Shown here: positions 7,884 through 17,235 of the stretch, piece after piece | How positions within the stretch are numbered: position 1 is the first letter of the stretch | How the letters are laid out: each line of letters opens with the position of its first letter | Source: CAYUNE01 sp964446115 | GTDB lineage: Bacteria; Desulfobacterota; Desulfobulbia; Desulfobulbales; Desulfobulbaceae | DNA length: 64,000 nt | Reading direction: 5' to 3' | NCBI GenBank assembly: GCA_964446115.1 | Contig: CAYUNE010000021.1 | Location: 38,362 to 102,361 of the forward strand | Notes under the pieces: model-generated | Databases searched by the model: none | Told to the model about the DNA's origin: nothing | The model's input: only the letters and a program-made list of their open reading frames with translations | Position numbers and translations under genes: made by a program

Positions 7884-9518
7884 ATGAGTATGGCGAAAAT
7901 AAACCCGGAACACCTGATCGACGAGATACGAGAAAATATCAAAACCGGAGACCGGCTCAAGGCGCGCCTGGTGCTTGATTGCCTGGGTCAGGTGGACGAG
8001 AAGACCCGGCAGCGGATCATCTACGAACTCTCCCGCGCCCCCGCCTCCTTTGCCATTCCGATGCTCAACCATCTGTTGAGTACGGACGACCGGTTGGATG
8101 CCCGCCTGCCCATTGTCCGCGAAACTCTCATCTCCCTGCTCATCGCCTATCCGGATGAACTCATCGCCTGCCTTGGGGATGAGGAAATCGACGACAAGAC
8201 CATTTTTATCCGCACCGCCGGAGAGATAAAACTCTCAGAGGCGGTTCCCGCCCTTGTGGATCTTCTGGCCAGGACGGAAGACGCGCCGCTGATCAGCCTC
8301 ATTATCGAAACCCTCGGCATCATCGGCGATCCCCAGGCGATCAATACCCTGGGGGATTTTCTGTACGCCGCGGACCGTGACTTCATCATCAGCGCCATCC
8401 GGGCCCTGGGCCAGATCGGCGATCCCAGCGCTATGCATCGGCTGGCGGAGCGTATGGGCACGGATAACGAGCTTGACCTGATGATTCTCTCCGTCTTTGC
8501 CGAGGTCCAGGACGGTGTTTCCCTGGAAAAGCTCAACGACGCCCTGCGTTCCCACCATGCCCATATGCGCACCTATGCCAAAAAGGAGCTGGTGAGGATC
8601 GGCAACAAGGCAGTGCCGGTTCTGCTCGCCAACCTTACCTCGCGCGACAACGATTTCCTGGTCCACACCCTGAATGTCCTGGGCGACATCGGTGACGAAA
8701 GCGCCGTGAAACCCATCCGGCAGCTGCTGGATACCGTTCCCCGGGATCCCAATGTTCGTTTCGCCGCCTACGAGGCCCTGGCCCTGCTTCCCCTTAAGCA
8801 GGGGGCCTATACCCTGGCGGCCGGACTTACCGATGCCGAGGATCACGTCTGTATTGCGGCGGCCCGGGCCATTGACAAAAACTTCAGTCCCATTCTGGCG
8901 GCAGGCATCAAGAATCTCATCCGCGAAGACGGCGCCGAGGCGCGTCATATCGTCAAGATCATCGTCAACGCCCAGGTGGACAAGCTCTTTCTCGCCCTTG
9001 CCGGTGAAGACTCATTTCAGAAAAAGGCGCTGATCTATCTGCCCCATGCCCATCAGGATATCAGAGACCACTACGTGCGACTGCTCAAACGGGAGGGAAT
9101 GGACAGGTTTGCCGCTCTCATTACCGGCGAGGAAGATGAGGAGAGCTGCCGTCCCCTGGTTTGCGCCGTTGACGATTCACGAATGATTCTCAATATCTAT
9201 AAGGCAACGCTCCATGAACTCGGATTCGAACCCATCCTCTTCGAGTTCCCGGCCGGGGCCATTGAATGGTTGAAGAGAGAAAAGCCTCTCATGGTGCTGA
9301 CCGATCTCAACATGCCGGATATCACCGGTATCGACCTTACCAGAAAGATCCGGGAAAAGTATCCACCCCGGGAGCTGCCGGTGATCATGGTGACCACCCA
9401 GAGCGATCAGCAGGATCATGAGGCGGCCCGGAAAGCGGGTGTCAGCAGTATCCTCACCAAGCCCTTCAACGCCCGGAGCCTGAAAAAGGCCATGGCCGAG
9501 TTTGTGGATATTCCCTGA
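7884..9518 (+). CDS. HEAT-repeat protein fused to a C-terminal response-regulator receiver domain
   Basis: 544-residue cytoplasmic protein. Residues about 10-410 are a chain of HEAT/PBS-lyase-type helical repeats (recurring patterns such as LGIIGDPQAINTLGDFL, LGQIGDPSAMHRLAERM and LGDIGDESAVKPIRQLL), a scaffold for protein contacts. Residues about 425-544 form a CheY-like receiver: acidic pocket CAVDDSR, phosphate acceptor D474 in TDLNMPD, signalling Thr in VTTQ, and K526 in TKPF. There is no DNA-binding or enzymatic output, so phosphorylation probably tunes the scaffold. No kinase is adjacent. The ATG at 7884 is used; an ATG two codons later (7890) is equally possible. The receiver being C-terminal is unusual. 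Confidence 0.88.
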   Translation: MSMAKINPEHLIDEIRENIKTGDRLKARLVLDCLGQVDEKTRQRIIYELSRAPASFAIPMLNHLLSTDDRLDARLPIVRETLISLLIAYPDELIACLGDEEIDDKTIFIRTAGEIKLSEAVPALVDLLARTEDAPLISLIIETLGIIGDPQAINTLGDFLYAADRDFIISAIRALGQIGDPSAMHRLAERMGTDNELDLMILSVFAEVQDGVSLEKLNDALRSHHAHMRTYAKKELVRIGNKAVPVLLANLTSRDNDFLVHTLNVLGDIGDESAVKPIRQLLDTVPRDPNVRFAAYEALALLPLKQGAYTLAAGLTDAEDHVCIAAARAIDKNFSPILAAGIKNLIREDGAEARHIVKIIVNAQVDKLFLALAGEDSFQKKALIYLPHAHQDIRDHYVRLLKREGMDRFAALITGEEDEESCRPLVCAVDDSRMILNIYKATLHELGFEPILFEFPAGAIEWLKREKPLMVLTDLNMPDITGIDLTRKIREKYPPRELPVIMVTTQSDQQDHEAARKAGVSSILTKPFNARSLKKAMAEFVDIP

Positions 9519-9571
9519 TCCGGCCCGGCCTGCCCCGGATTCTCTCCCCTAACTCTTCCTCTTTTTACGGG

Positions 9572-10387
9572 CTACGGGCGTGCGGCTGCGGCAACGAAAG
9601 CCGGTATCTGATCGAAGAAAGCCCCCACCTGTTCCGGTGAATGGGCATCTGATCCCGGTGCCAGCGTAATTCCCCGCTGTACCGCCTCCCTGACAAGGAA
9701 TGTTGCCGGAAACGGCTCGCCGCGGATGGCATAACCTGAAGTGTTGATCTCCAGGGCCACGTTTTTTTTCACCATCAGGTCGAGTATCGCCCGGCACCGG
9801 CGCCGATGCGAGTCCTGGAACTGCAGATTCGGGTGATAGCGCAGGGCGGCGTCCAGATGACAGAGAACATCGGCGTCAATTTCCTCCAGGGCCTGCAGAA
9901 GGCAATCGAAATAGCGGCTGAGAACCTGCTCCGCCCCCTGGGCAACGAGGGGATCCAGACTGTAGGAACGCCTGCTGACGATGTTGTAGTGCTTTTCTCC
10001 AATGGCGAAGAAGTGATAGGAGAGGCCGATCTTATCCCAGGAAAACCGTTGTATCCTTGCCTTGAGTTCTCCAATGCGGGCGGGATTGAAGCCCACCTCG
10101 GCTCCGAGCTTGATGGTGATTCTGCCGCGATATTTTTCCTGTAGCCGTTTTCCCTCCCTGAAATATTGCTTGAAATCATGGTCTGTCAGCCAGAGGCGCT
10201 TGTAATAGGAGATACCCGCTTCTAGATGTTCAGTGAAAATAATTGTTTTTAGATTGTTTTTAATGGCTGCCAGGACATATTCTTCCATGGTGCCGCGGGC
10301 ATGGTTGCAGAGGGAGGTGTGGACATGGCCGTCACAGGAAATATCGACGGGGAAGGTGGTTGTCCCATGGGGACGTCGGGAAACCAT
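9572..10387 (-). CDS. PHP-domain phosphatase, histidinol-phosphatase (HisJ) family
   Basis: 271-residue metal-dependent hydrolase of the PHP superfamily, closest in pattern to HisK/HisJ-type histidinol phosphatases. Metal-ligand motifs appear in order: DGHVHTS (about 19-25), FTEH, GAEVGF, GLSYHF, CHLDAA, EINTSG and the closing GSDAHSPEQVG. It could dephosphorylate histidinol phosphate or another small phosphoester; no other his gene is near, so the physiological substrate is open. The ATG at 10387 lacks an obvious Shine-Dalgarno; the conserved domain begins near residue 17, so a slightly shorter product is possible. A small unknown gene lies 66 nt upstream on the same strand. Confidence 0.85.
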   Translation of the reverse strand: MVSRRPHGTTTFPVDISCDGHVHTSLCNHARGTMEEYVLAAIKNNLKTIIFTEHLEAGISYYKRLWLTDHDFKQYFREGKRLQEKYRGRITIKLGAEVGFNPARIGELKARIQRFSWDKIGLSYHFFAIGEKHYNIVSRRSYSLDPLVAQGAEQVLSRYFDCLLQALEEIDADVLCHLDAALRYHPNLQFQDSHRRRCRAILDLMVKKNVALEINTSGYAIRGEPFPATFLVREAVQRGITLAPGSDAHSPEQVGAFFDQIPAFVAAAARP

Positions 10388-10453
10388 TTTTGATGTGAAA
10401 ACCGGTCTGTAGACGCAGGATGGGAAGGAGATCCCGTCCGTTGAGGAGAAAGA

Positions 10454-10651
10454 TCAGGCGTTGCCCTTGGGGAAGAAGTGAACGACGCCGTCGATGTCGG
10501 AAGTATCGCAGATGTAACCGGCCTCCAGTTCAATATCGAGGAAATCGCCCAGCCCGTCGATCCGCATGGAAAGAGTCGGTCCTTCGGGCAGGTGGTAGAG
10601 CAGTACGTCCACTTTTGAGAAGTCCACTGATTGAGCAAATATATTCATCAT
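10454..10651 (-). CDS. Small hypothetical protein
   Basis: 65 residues, mixed alpha/beta character, mildly acidic, no signal or membrane segment (core pattern VDVLLYHLPEGPTL, RIDGLGDFLDIEL, YICDTSDIDGVVHF). I do not recognise the family. A GAG-containing site lies just upstream of two consecutive ATG codons (10651 and 10648). It precedes the PHP phosphatase on the same strand and probably shares its transcript. Coding status rests on a sensible composition and on its position. Confidence 0.5.
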   Translation of the reverse strand: MMNIFAQSVDFSKVDVLLYHLPEGPTLSMRIDGLGDFLDIELEAGYICDTSDIDGVVHFFPKGNA

Positions 10652-10792
10652 CGTTCTCTGTAGTCGAGAGGAATGAGTGGATTATCGAGGTCTGTCGCTT
10701 TTTTTCCTACTATATGTTGTTTGATTGCGTAAGGCAAGCTTGAGGGAAAAAAAAAGCCGGGCCGCCTGAGGCGCTTGGAAACCGGGTAATAA

Positions 10793-10821
10793 TTGACATC
10801 CCCCCAAGAGATTACTATTAG
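10793..10821 (+). promoter_or_regulatory. Sigma70-type promoter for the YkgJ-family gene
   Basis: Consensus TTGACA (10793-10798), 17-nt spacer, TATTAG (10816-10821). Points towards the gene at 10945, about 120 nt downstream. Confidence 0.55.
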
Positions 10822-10944
10822 TGATGCATGTTTTTTTCGGCTGGACTCTTTTTTCCCTCCAGTGCGGTTGTTCTGGATTGAACATCAATACGACGAGATC
10901 GGCGGCACGGCCGTGCCGTTACCGAAACAAGGGCGGATATTTTT

Positions 10945-11883
10945 ATGGCAAAGGTAGAATTTTCAGGAACGAAAATCGACTTCAGTAAACAGACGGACAA
11001 GAATCCATCCAATATTGTACCGGAAAAACTCACCATGGACAGCAAGCTGAAGTTTCGCTGTCATCCCGGTGTGAGTTGTTTCACCGCCTGCTGCGGCAAT
11101 ATCAAGATCATCCTCACTCCCTATGACATCCTGGTGCTCAGACGACGGTTGAATATCCCCGCCCATGAGTTTATCACCAAATATACCCAGCCGGTTTATC
11201 TGGAAAAAACGGATATGCCGGGGGTAGCCATCCGCTTGACCGAAGAGGGGCGCTGTCCCTTTGTCACCGATGACGGATGTACCGTTTATGCGGATCGGCC
11301 GTCGGCCTGCCGCTATTATCCGGTGGGCATGGCCGATTTTCACGAAGGCGGGGAAGAGGGCGCCGAGGAGGAGAAGTTTTTCTTTCTTGTACGCGAACCC
11401 CATTGCAAGGGATTTGAGGAGGATAAGGAGTGGACGGTTGCCCAGTGGCGAGAGGATCAGGGGGTCGATCACCGCGACGAGATGAACAAGGAGTGGCTGC
11501 GCCTGATCATGCGTCGCAAATCCCACGGGCATCAGGCCTCCCTGAGCGAGCCGGCCAAGCGGATGTTTTTCATGGCTTCCACCGACCTGGATTCCTTCCG
11601 CAAGTTTATCTTTGAGAGTTCCTTTCTGGAGACTTATATCATCGACGATGAGACCATTGAAAAGATCAAGACCGATGATGTGGAGCTCATGCACTTTTCC
11701 TTCCAATACCTGGCCAACACCCTGTTCGGCGCCGAGGGGTTGAAAATCAGAAGGGAAAAGATCGATGCCAAGGTACAGGAGATCAAGCAACGGCAGGATG
11801 ACGCGGTGAAAAAGGCCGAGCAGGAATATCTTGAACTCAAGGCCGAACGGGAGCGGCGGAAACAGGAGGAAGAGGGAACATGA
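10945..11883 (+). CDS. YkgJ-family cysteine-cluster (zinc/iron-chelating) protein
   Basis: 312 residues. The YkgJ (UPF0153) metal-cluster domain spans about 37-130: C39, C45, C49 and C50 in the CHPGVSCFTACC stretch, then C104, C112 and C122 in GRCPF, GCTVY and ACRYYP. Members are thought to bind Zn or an Fe-S cluster; no reaction is established. The C-terminal 40 residues are a charged coiled coil (KKAEQEYLELKAERERRKQE). Start at the ATG 10945, with a weak GGCGG upstream. lemA follows 50 nt downstream on the same strand. Confidence 0.85.
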   Translation: MAKVEFSGTKIDFSKQTDKNPSNIVPEKLTMDSKLKFRCHPGVSCFTACCGNIKIILTPYDILVLRRRLNIPAHEFITKYTQPVYLEKTDMPGVAIRLTEEGRCPFVTDDGCTVYADRPSACRYYPVGMADFHEGGEEGAEEEKFFFLVREPHCKGFEEDKEWTVAQWREDQGVDHRDEMNKEWLRLIMRRKSHGHQASLSEPAKRMFFMASTDLDSFRKFIFESSFLETYIIDDETIEKIKTDDVELMHFSFQYLANTLFGAEGLKIRREKIDAKVQEIKQRQDDAVKKAEQEYLELKAERERRKQEEEGT

Positions 11884-11933
11884 GTTTCCGCGGTTGAGAG
11901 CAATGAAAAGTTTTGAGTCGTAGGGAGGGAGCA

Positions 11934-12500
11934 ATGAGTCCGATAATTATTCCGGCACTCTTCGCGGTCCTTGTCTTTTCCGCCTGGTTCATCGGCACCT
12001 ACAACAAGTTTATCAGGTACCGTAACCGTATCGAGGAGGCCTGGAGCGGCATCGACGTGGCCCTTAAGCGTCGTTCAAATCTGATCCCCAATCTGATCCA
12101 TATCATCGAGGGATATGGAGAGCATGAGTCCAAGCTGCTCAAAAGGCAGGCCGACGGACTGCAGGGAGCCGCTGATCTGCCGGACCGTGTTGAAGAGGAG
12201 AGCAAGATTTCCAGGTCGCTCAGGGGGATCCTGGCCTGGGCCGAGGCCTTTCCCGAGCTCAAGGCCAGCGAAAATTTTCTCGCCCTGCATGCCAGCCTGG
12301 ACGAGATCGAGGCGGATATCCAGCGGGCCAGGGAGCTCTACAACAGGTACGTGGGCCGATTCAACACCCTGGTGGAGTCGTTTCCCGCCCTCTATATCGC
12401 CAGGCGTTTCAACTTTGTGAAGCAGGAGTACTTTGCTCTTGAGCTGGCCACCCAGCGCGCCATGCCGGAGGTGCAGTTCGGCAGGAAGGAAAAGGATTAG
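11934..12500 (+). CDS. lemA: LemA family protein
   Basis: 188 residues. N-terminal transmembrane helix (about 3-22, IIIPALFAVLVFSAWFIGTY), then the LemA helical domain with YRNRIEEAWSGIDVALKRR and NLIPNLIHIIEGY, and the C-terminal NTLVESFPALYIARRFNF. LemA proteins are membrane-anchored helical bundles; function is poorly known. The ATG at 11934 follows GGGAGGGA with good spacing; an upstream TTG is rejected. LemA often sits with a TPM-domain (YgcG) gene, which is absent here. It ends 15 nt from the convergent hemB. Confidence 0.9.
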   Translation: MSPIIIPALFAVLVFSAWFIGTYNKFIRYRNRIEEAWSGIDVALKRRSNLIPNLIHIIEGYGEHESKLLKRQADGLQGAADLPDRVEEESKISRSLRGILAWAEAFPELKASENFLALHASLDEIEADIQRARELYNRYVGRFNTLVESFPALYIARRFNFVKQEYFALELATQRAMPEVQFGRKEKD

Positions 12501-12515
12501 GCGTTTTCCCGGCTC

Positions 12516-13496
12516 CTATCCGCTGTTTTTCAGAAGCCGCGCCATCTCCTTGGCATAGTAGGTGATGATGATTTCGGCGCCGGCACGGCGGATGGAGAGC
12601 AGGGTCTCCGCCATGACCCGTTCCTCGTCGATCCAGCCTTTGGCCGCCGCGGCCTTGATCATGGCGTATTCGCCGCTGACGTGATAGGCGGCCACCGGCA
12701 TGTCGAATTCATCCCGGAGCATGCGGATGATATCCAGGTAGGCGACCGCCGGTTTGACCATGATGATGTCGGCGCCCTCCTCGATATCCAGGGTTGCTTC
12801 GCGCAACGCCTCCCTGCTGTTGGCCGGGTCCATCTGATAGCTGCGGCGATCGCCGAACCGGGGAGCGCAGTCGGCGGCGTCCCGGAAGGGCCCGTAAAAT
12901 GCCGAGGCATATTTCACGGCATAGGACATGATCGGCACCATGTGAAAGTCGTTTTCGTCCAGGACGGCCCTGATCTCGCTGACCCGGCCGTCCATCATAT
13001 CCGAGGGGGCCACCATGTCGGCCCCGGCCTTGGCATGGGAAAGTGCCGTTTTGGCAAGCAGTTCCAGGGTGGCGTCATTGTCCACCTGCTCGCCGATGAG
13101 ACAGCCGCAGTGGCCGTGATCGGTATACTCGCAGAGACAGACATCGGTAACCACCAGCATCTCCGGGGTGCGTTTCTTCAGCTCCCTGATGCCCCGCTGG
13201 ATGATGCCGTCACTCCTGTGGGCGCCGGATCCCATGGCGTCCTTTTTTTCCGGAAGACCGAAGAGCAGAACGGAGCCCACGCCCAGTTCCAGGCATTCGT
13301 CCGCCTCGCGGGCCAGCTGGTCCACCGAGACCCGGTGGATTCCGGGCATGGAGGGAATCTCCTGCCGTTTGTTTTTACCGGGCATGATAAAGATGGGAAA
13401 GATGAGTTGCGCCGGTGATACCCGGGTTTCCCGGATCATGGCGCGCAGGGTTTCGTTGCGGCGAAGGCGGCGGGGCCTGTATTCGGGGAATACCAT
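12516..13496 (-). CDS. hemB: Delta-aminolevulinic acid dehydratase (porphobilinogen synthase)
   Basis: Condenses two 5-aminolevulinate molecules to porphobilinogen in haem, sirohaem and corrinoid synthesis. 326 residues, the family norm. The zinc-site cysteines lie in VCLCEYTDHGHCG; Schiff-base lysines are expected in MSYAVKYASAFYGPFR and IMVKPAVAYLD, both present. The start at 13496 follows GGAGGAG (13505-13511 on the plus strand); a longer in-frame extension upstream has no support. Downstream of ntrX by 53 nt on the same strand, so it may be last in the ntrYX transcript. Confidence 0.95.
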   Translation of the reverse strand: MVFPEYRPRRLRRNETLRAMIRETRVSPAQLIFPIFIMPGKNKRQEIPSMPGIHRVSVDQLAREADECLELGVGSVLLFGLPEKKDAMGSGAHRSDGIIQRGIRELKKRTPEMLVVTDVCLCEYTDHGHCGCLIGEQVDNDATLELLAKTALSHAKAGADMVAPSDMMDGRVSEIRAVLDENDFHMVPIMSYAVKYASAFYGPFRDAADCAPRFGDRRSYQMDPANSREALREATLDIEEGADIIMVKPAVAYLDIIRMLRDEFDMPVAAYHVSGEYAMIKAAAAKGWIDEERVMAETLLSIRRAGAEIIITYYAKEMARLLKNSG

Positions 13497-13549
13497 TGTG
13501 TTGCTCCTCCGGTGGTTGTCTTGTCCTGGGGTTTGGGCCTGCAATGGGC

Positions 13550-14905
13550 CTATATTTCGATGCCCAGTGATTTTACCTTTTTGTGCAGGTGGCTGCGTTC
13601 CATGCCGATCTGTTCGGCGGTTCTTGAGATGTTTCCCTTGTTTTCCAGCAACTTGGCCTTGAGGAAGTCATGTTCGAACTGTTTTTTGGCATCCTTGAAG
13701 CGCAGGTCCCGGTAGCCGTCGTCGCCGCTGCCCGGTGCTGCCCCATCGGCGGGATTGAGGAAGAGAAAGACATCCTTTCTGGTGATCTCCCCGCCGGGGC
13801 ACATGATGACCAGTCGTTCGACCACATTGCGCAGCTCACGGACATTGCCGGGCCATGAATGCTGCATGAGCGCCTTGAGCGCCGTTGCTGAAAATTTTTT
13901 CTTCTCCGTTCCCCGGGCGGCGAATTCCTTGAGAAATGTTTCCACCAGCAGAGGGATATCTTCCAGCCGGTCACGCAGGTCCGGTACCTTGAGCGGTACG
14001 ACATTGAGGCGGTAATAGAGATCGGCCCGGAAGGTGCCCCTGTCGATCTCCTCCTCAAGGTTTTTGTTGGTGGCGGCAAGAACCCGGACATCGACGTTGA
14101 TGGTTTCGCTGCATCCCACCCGCTCAAATTTCTGTTCCTGGAGAATACGCAGAACCTTGGCCTGGGCCTTGAGGCTCATGTCGCCGATTTCGTCGAGAAA
14201 CAGAACCCCGCCGTCGGCCTGATCGAATTTGCCCTGCCGGTCGGTGTCGGCCCCGGTAAAGGCGCCCTTGACATGGCCGAAGAGTTCCGATTCGATGAGA
14301 TCCTCGGGAATGGCGGCGCAGTTGACCTCGATCATGGGACGATCACTGCGGGGAGAGAGGCGATGGATGGTCTGGGCCACCAGTTCCTTGCCGGTACCGT
14401 GACCGCCGAGGATGAGCACCCAGGCGTCGGTGGGGGCGACCCTGGCGATCTGTTCCCGCAGTTCACTGATGGCCGGCGAATCGCCGGTGATCTCCATCCG
14501 GGGTCCTTTGTCGCGCCGGAAAATTTTATTGTCCCTTTCCAGTCTCGATACGTGCAACCCCTTGTTGACCGCCAGGATGATTTTGTCGTACGACAGGGGT
14601 TTTTCGATGAAATCAAAGGCGCCGATCTTGGTTGCCTGTACCGCGGTATCAATGGTGCCGTGGCCCGAGATCATGATCACCGGGATATCGTATTGCTGCT
14701 TGATTTTCTCAAGCACCTTGAGGCCGTCCATGCCCGGCAGCCAGATGTCCAGCAGCACCAGATCCACCTTTCTGCGTCCCAGCAGCCTGAGACCCTGCTC
14801 CCCGGACGAGGCGGCCAGGGGTTCGAAACCCTCGTCCTCGAGGATGCCGGACAGGGATTTTCTGATCTCTCTTTCGTCATCAATGATGAGGATGGTGTCG
14901 CTCAT
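13550..14905 (-). CDS. ntrX: Sigma54-dependent response regulator NtrX
   Basis: 451-residue transcription factor. Receiver domain at 1-120 with phosphate acceptor D53 (LLDIWLPGMDG); AAA+ sigma54-interaction domain at about 140-370 with the GAFTGA loop and DEIGDMSL Walker B; C-terminal Fis-type helix-turn-helix (GNISRTAEQIGMERSHLHKK). The Walker A reads GGHGTGKE instead of the common GESGTGKE. It is paired with the sensor NtrY, encoded 14 nt upstream, and probably activates sigma54 promoters for nitrogen, redox or envelope genes. The ATG at 14905 is well placed. Confident as an NtrC-class regulator; the NtrX name follows the partner. Confidence 0.92.
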   Translation of the reverse strand: MSDTILIIDDEREIRKSLSGILEDEGFEPLAASSGEQGLRLLGRRKVDLVLLDIWLPGMDGLKVLEKIKQQYDIPVIMISGHGTIDTAVQATKIGAFDFIEKPLSYDKIILAVNKGLHVSRLERDNKIFRRDKGPRMEITGDSPAISELREQIARVAPTDAWVLILGGHGTGKELVAQTIHRLSPRSDRPMIEVNCAAIPEDLIESELFGHVKGAFTGADTDRQGKFDQADGGVLFLDEIGDMSLKAQAKVLRILQEQKFERVGCSETINVDVRVLAATNKNLEEEIDRGTFRADLYYRLNVVPLKVPDLRDRLEDIPLLVETFLKEFAARGTEKKKFSATALKALMQHSWPGNVRELRNVVERLVIMCPGGEITRKDVFLFLNPADGAAPGSGDDGYRDLRFKDAKKQFEHDFLKAKLLENKGNISRTAEQIGMERSHLHKKVKSLGIEI

Positions 14906-14919
14906 GGATGTTTTTTACC

Positions 14920-17235
14920 CTAATTGTTGTCGATCGGCAACATAACCGTGAAGACCGTGCCGCTGGGGATGTTGTCGCGGACGCGGATGGTGCCGCCGTG
15001 TTCGGCGATGATGGTGTTGGCGATGGCCAGGCCCAGACCGGTACCCGATTTTTTGGTGGAAAAGTAGGGTTCGAAGAGGCGCAGCTTGTCCTTGCGGTCG
15101 ATGCCCGGACCGTTGTCCTTGACCGCCATGGCAACATGTTTTCCGTCTCCATCGACCTTGATGCATATCTCCACCATGCTGCCGATGGAGAGAATGGCCA
15201 CGGCATTGTCCAGCAGGTTGATCAACACCCTTTTGATCTGAATGGCGTCGAAGGAGATGACGGGAATTTCACCCCGGATGGTCAGGGTAAAGGTGATGTA
15301 CTTGTGGGCCTCCTTGTAGAGGGTGACGATCTCTTCGGCAAGCTGGATGAGGTTTCCCGGTTTTTTGATGATTTTCGGCATTCGGGCAAACCGGGAGAAC
15401 TCACTGACAAGGCTTTTGATGACCTCCACCTGGCCGATGATGGTGGCGGTGCTCTGGTCGAAGATGTCTCCGTCTGAAGCCAGTTTGTCCAGATAGCGTT
15501 TCCGCAACCGTTGGGCCGAGAGCTGGATGGGAGTGAGCGGATTTTTGATTTCATGGGCGATGCGGCGGGCCACCTCCCGCCAGGCTGCCATGCGCTGGGC
15601 CTTTTCGAGCTTGGTCAGGTTGTCGAAGACGATTACGTAGCCGAGGGGTTCATGGCGGTCGTTTTCAAGCTGGGTGATATTGACCAGCAGGGAGAGCATT
15701 TTTTTGCCGATGGCAAGGCGGAGATGACGTTCGATGGTGGACTTGTCCGATTCATGCAGCTCGCGGAAATAGCCTTTGAGAATGTCGAGATATTCACCCG
15801 TGAGAGCCTCCTCGTAATGCTTGTTCAAAAAGAGGTCGCTGTCGATTCTCAACAGATTTTCGGCAAAACGGTTGATGGATTTGATATGGCCGTGCTCGTC
15901 AATGGAGATGACGCCGGCGGCAACGTTTTTGAGAACCGTCTCCATGTAGCGGCGGCGCTGGTCGGCCACGGCGCTGCTCTTGCGCAGCGCGTCGTGGGCC
16001 TCTGCCAGCCGGTGATTGCTGGCCGCCAGATCGGCGGTCATCTTGTTGAACGATTCCACCAGCAGGCCCATTTCATCATCGGATTCCTTTTCCAGGACAA
16101 AGTCGAGCTCGCCGTCGGCCACGCGGCGGGTGGCGATGGCCAGCTTGTGGATGGGGCCGGTGATTCCCCGGGCGATGAAAAATCCGAACCAGGTGGCGCC
16201 GAAGATGATCAGCAGGGTGATGATCAGCAGCATGATGAGGAGGCTTGTCTTGATCGGCGCCTTGAGCATGATGAGCTGCCGGTAATCGTTGATGCCGGTC
16301 ATGATCGATTCCATGCGCTGCAGCTGGGTCCTCGGGATGAGCAGAGTGGTGACCAGCAGGACGCGGTTGCCGTCCCGGGTTGTCGGACTGACGGCAATGA
16401 TGCTGCGCACCAGTTCGCCCACACTGCTTTTCTGGGTGATTATGCGCGATTTACCGCCGGCGATGGTGTGACGCAGGGGTTCGATGGGAATTTCCGGCAG
16501 GCCGGCCACGGCAAGGCCGGAGAGGCGCACGGAAACCAGCCGTTTGCCGGTTGTGGACACCAGGGAAATCGCATCCGGGCCACCGGCCGTACTGGAGTTG
16601 AGGGTCATGGTGAAAAAGGTCTCCAGTTCCGCCAGGTTGTGGGTTGAGAGATGGCCGGATTCCAGCAGGGAGGCGATCTGGCTGCCGTGGGCCAGGGCCT
16701 GTTCCTTTTTGTTTTTGATGATGGACTGCGCCAGGTGCAGGGAGGACTGCAGCGAGTTTTCCACATTGGTGTTGAACCAGTAGTCCATACTGGTGGAGAC
16801 AAAGCGCAGGGCAATGAAGAAGAGCAGGGCGGTGGGAATGAGGGAGAGGGAAATGAAGGCGACCACCAGCTTGGTTCTCAACCGGGCTCCGAGGATGTTT
16901 TTTCGCTGTTCGAAGATGAGTTCCACCAGGTGGCGCAGCACGAGGTAGAGCATCAGCAGCAGCAGAATGACGTTGAAGTTGATGAGGGAAAAGATGAGAA
17001 TGTTGCTGGACAGGGGCAGAGAGGCGCCCTGGATCAGCAGTCTGCCCTGGATGTAGCCAAACAGCGGAATCAGCGCCAGGCAGCCGATGATCACATACCT
17101 GACGAGGCGTCGTTTTTGTGCCCGTTGTTCCGGGGAAAGACCCTGGTTGAGCTCGAGGACCTGACCACTTCCTCCGGCGGCGGGGTTGTGCCGGTTCCTA
17201 GTATCTGAATTCAATGGTGCGCCAGTCCGTTTCAA
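14920..17235 (-). CDS. ntrY: NtrY-type sensor histidine kinase
   Basis: 771-residue membrane kinase. Two N-terminal helices and a third near 85-135, a periplasmic sensor region, a further helix at about 290-310, HAMP (about 310-365), PAS (about 385-480), HisKA with phosphorylated H561 in AHEIKNPLTP, and the HATPase domain with N-box LLDNAV, DNGPGI and GTGLGLAI. Matches NtrY of alphaproteobacteria and deltaproteobacteria. The start codon lies 38 nt inside the 3' end of the upstream DUF4390 gene, implying translational coupling. Together with NtrX it forms a two-component system; the signal is unknown. Confidence 0.92.
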   Translation of the reverse strand: MKRTGAPLNSDTRNRHNPAAGGSGQVLELNQGLSPEQRAQKRRLVRYVIIGCLALIPLFGYIQGRLLIQGASLPLSSNILIFSLINFNVILLLLMLYLVLRHLVELIFEQRKNILGARLRTKLVVAFISLSLIPTALLFFIALRFVSTSMDYWFNTNVENSLQSSLHLAQSIIKNKKEQALAHGSQIASLLESGHLSTHNLAELETFFTMTLNSSTAGGPDAISLVSTTGKRLVSVRLSGLAVAGLPEIPIEPLRHTIAGGKSRIITQKSSVGELVRSIIAVSPTTRDGNRVLLVTTLLIPRTQLQRMESIMTGINDYRQLIMLKAPIKTSLLIMLLIITLLIIFGATWFGFFIARGITGPIHKLAIATRRVADGELDFVLEKESDDEMGLLVESFNKMTADLAASNHRLAEAHDALRKSSAVADQRRRYMETVLKNVAAGVISIDEHGHIKSINRFAENLLRIDSDLFLNKHYEEALTGEYLDILKGYFRELHESDKSTIERHLRLAIGKKMLSLLVNITQLENDRHEPLGYVIVFDNLTKLEKAQRMAAWREVARRIAHEIKNPLTPIQLSAQRLRKRYLDKLASDGDIFDQSTATIIGQVEVIKSLVSEFSRFARMPKIIKKPGNLIQLAEEIVTLYKEAHKYITFTLTIRGEIPVISFDAIQIKRVLINLLDNAVAILSIGSMVEICIKVDGDGKHVAMAVKDNGPGIDRKDKLRLFEPYFSTKKSGTGLGLAIANTIIAEHGGTIRVRDNIPSGTVFTVMLPIDNN

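Noticed and set aside
10682..10888. 68-codon minus-strand frame upstream of the YkgJ-family gene
   Set aside because: Overlaps a good plus-strand promoter, has no ribosome site or recognisable features.
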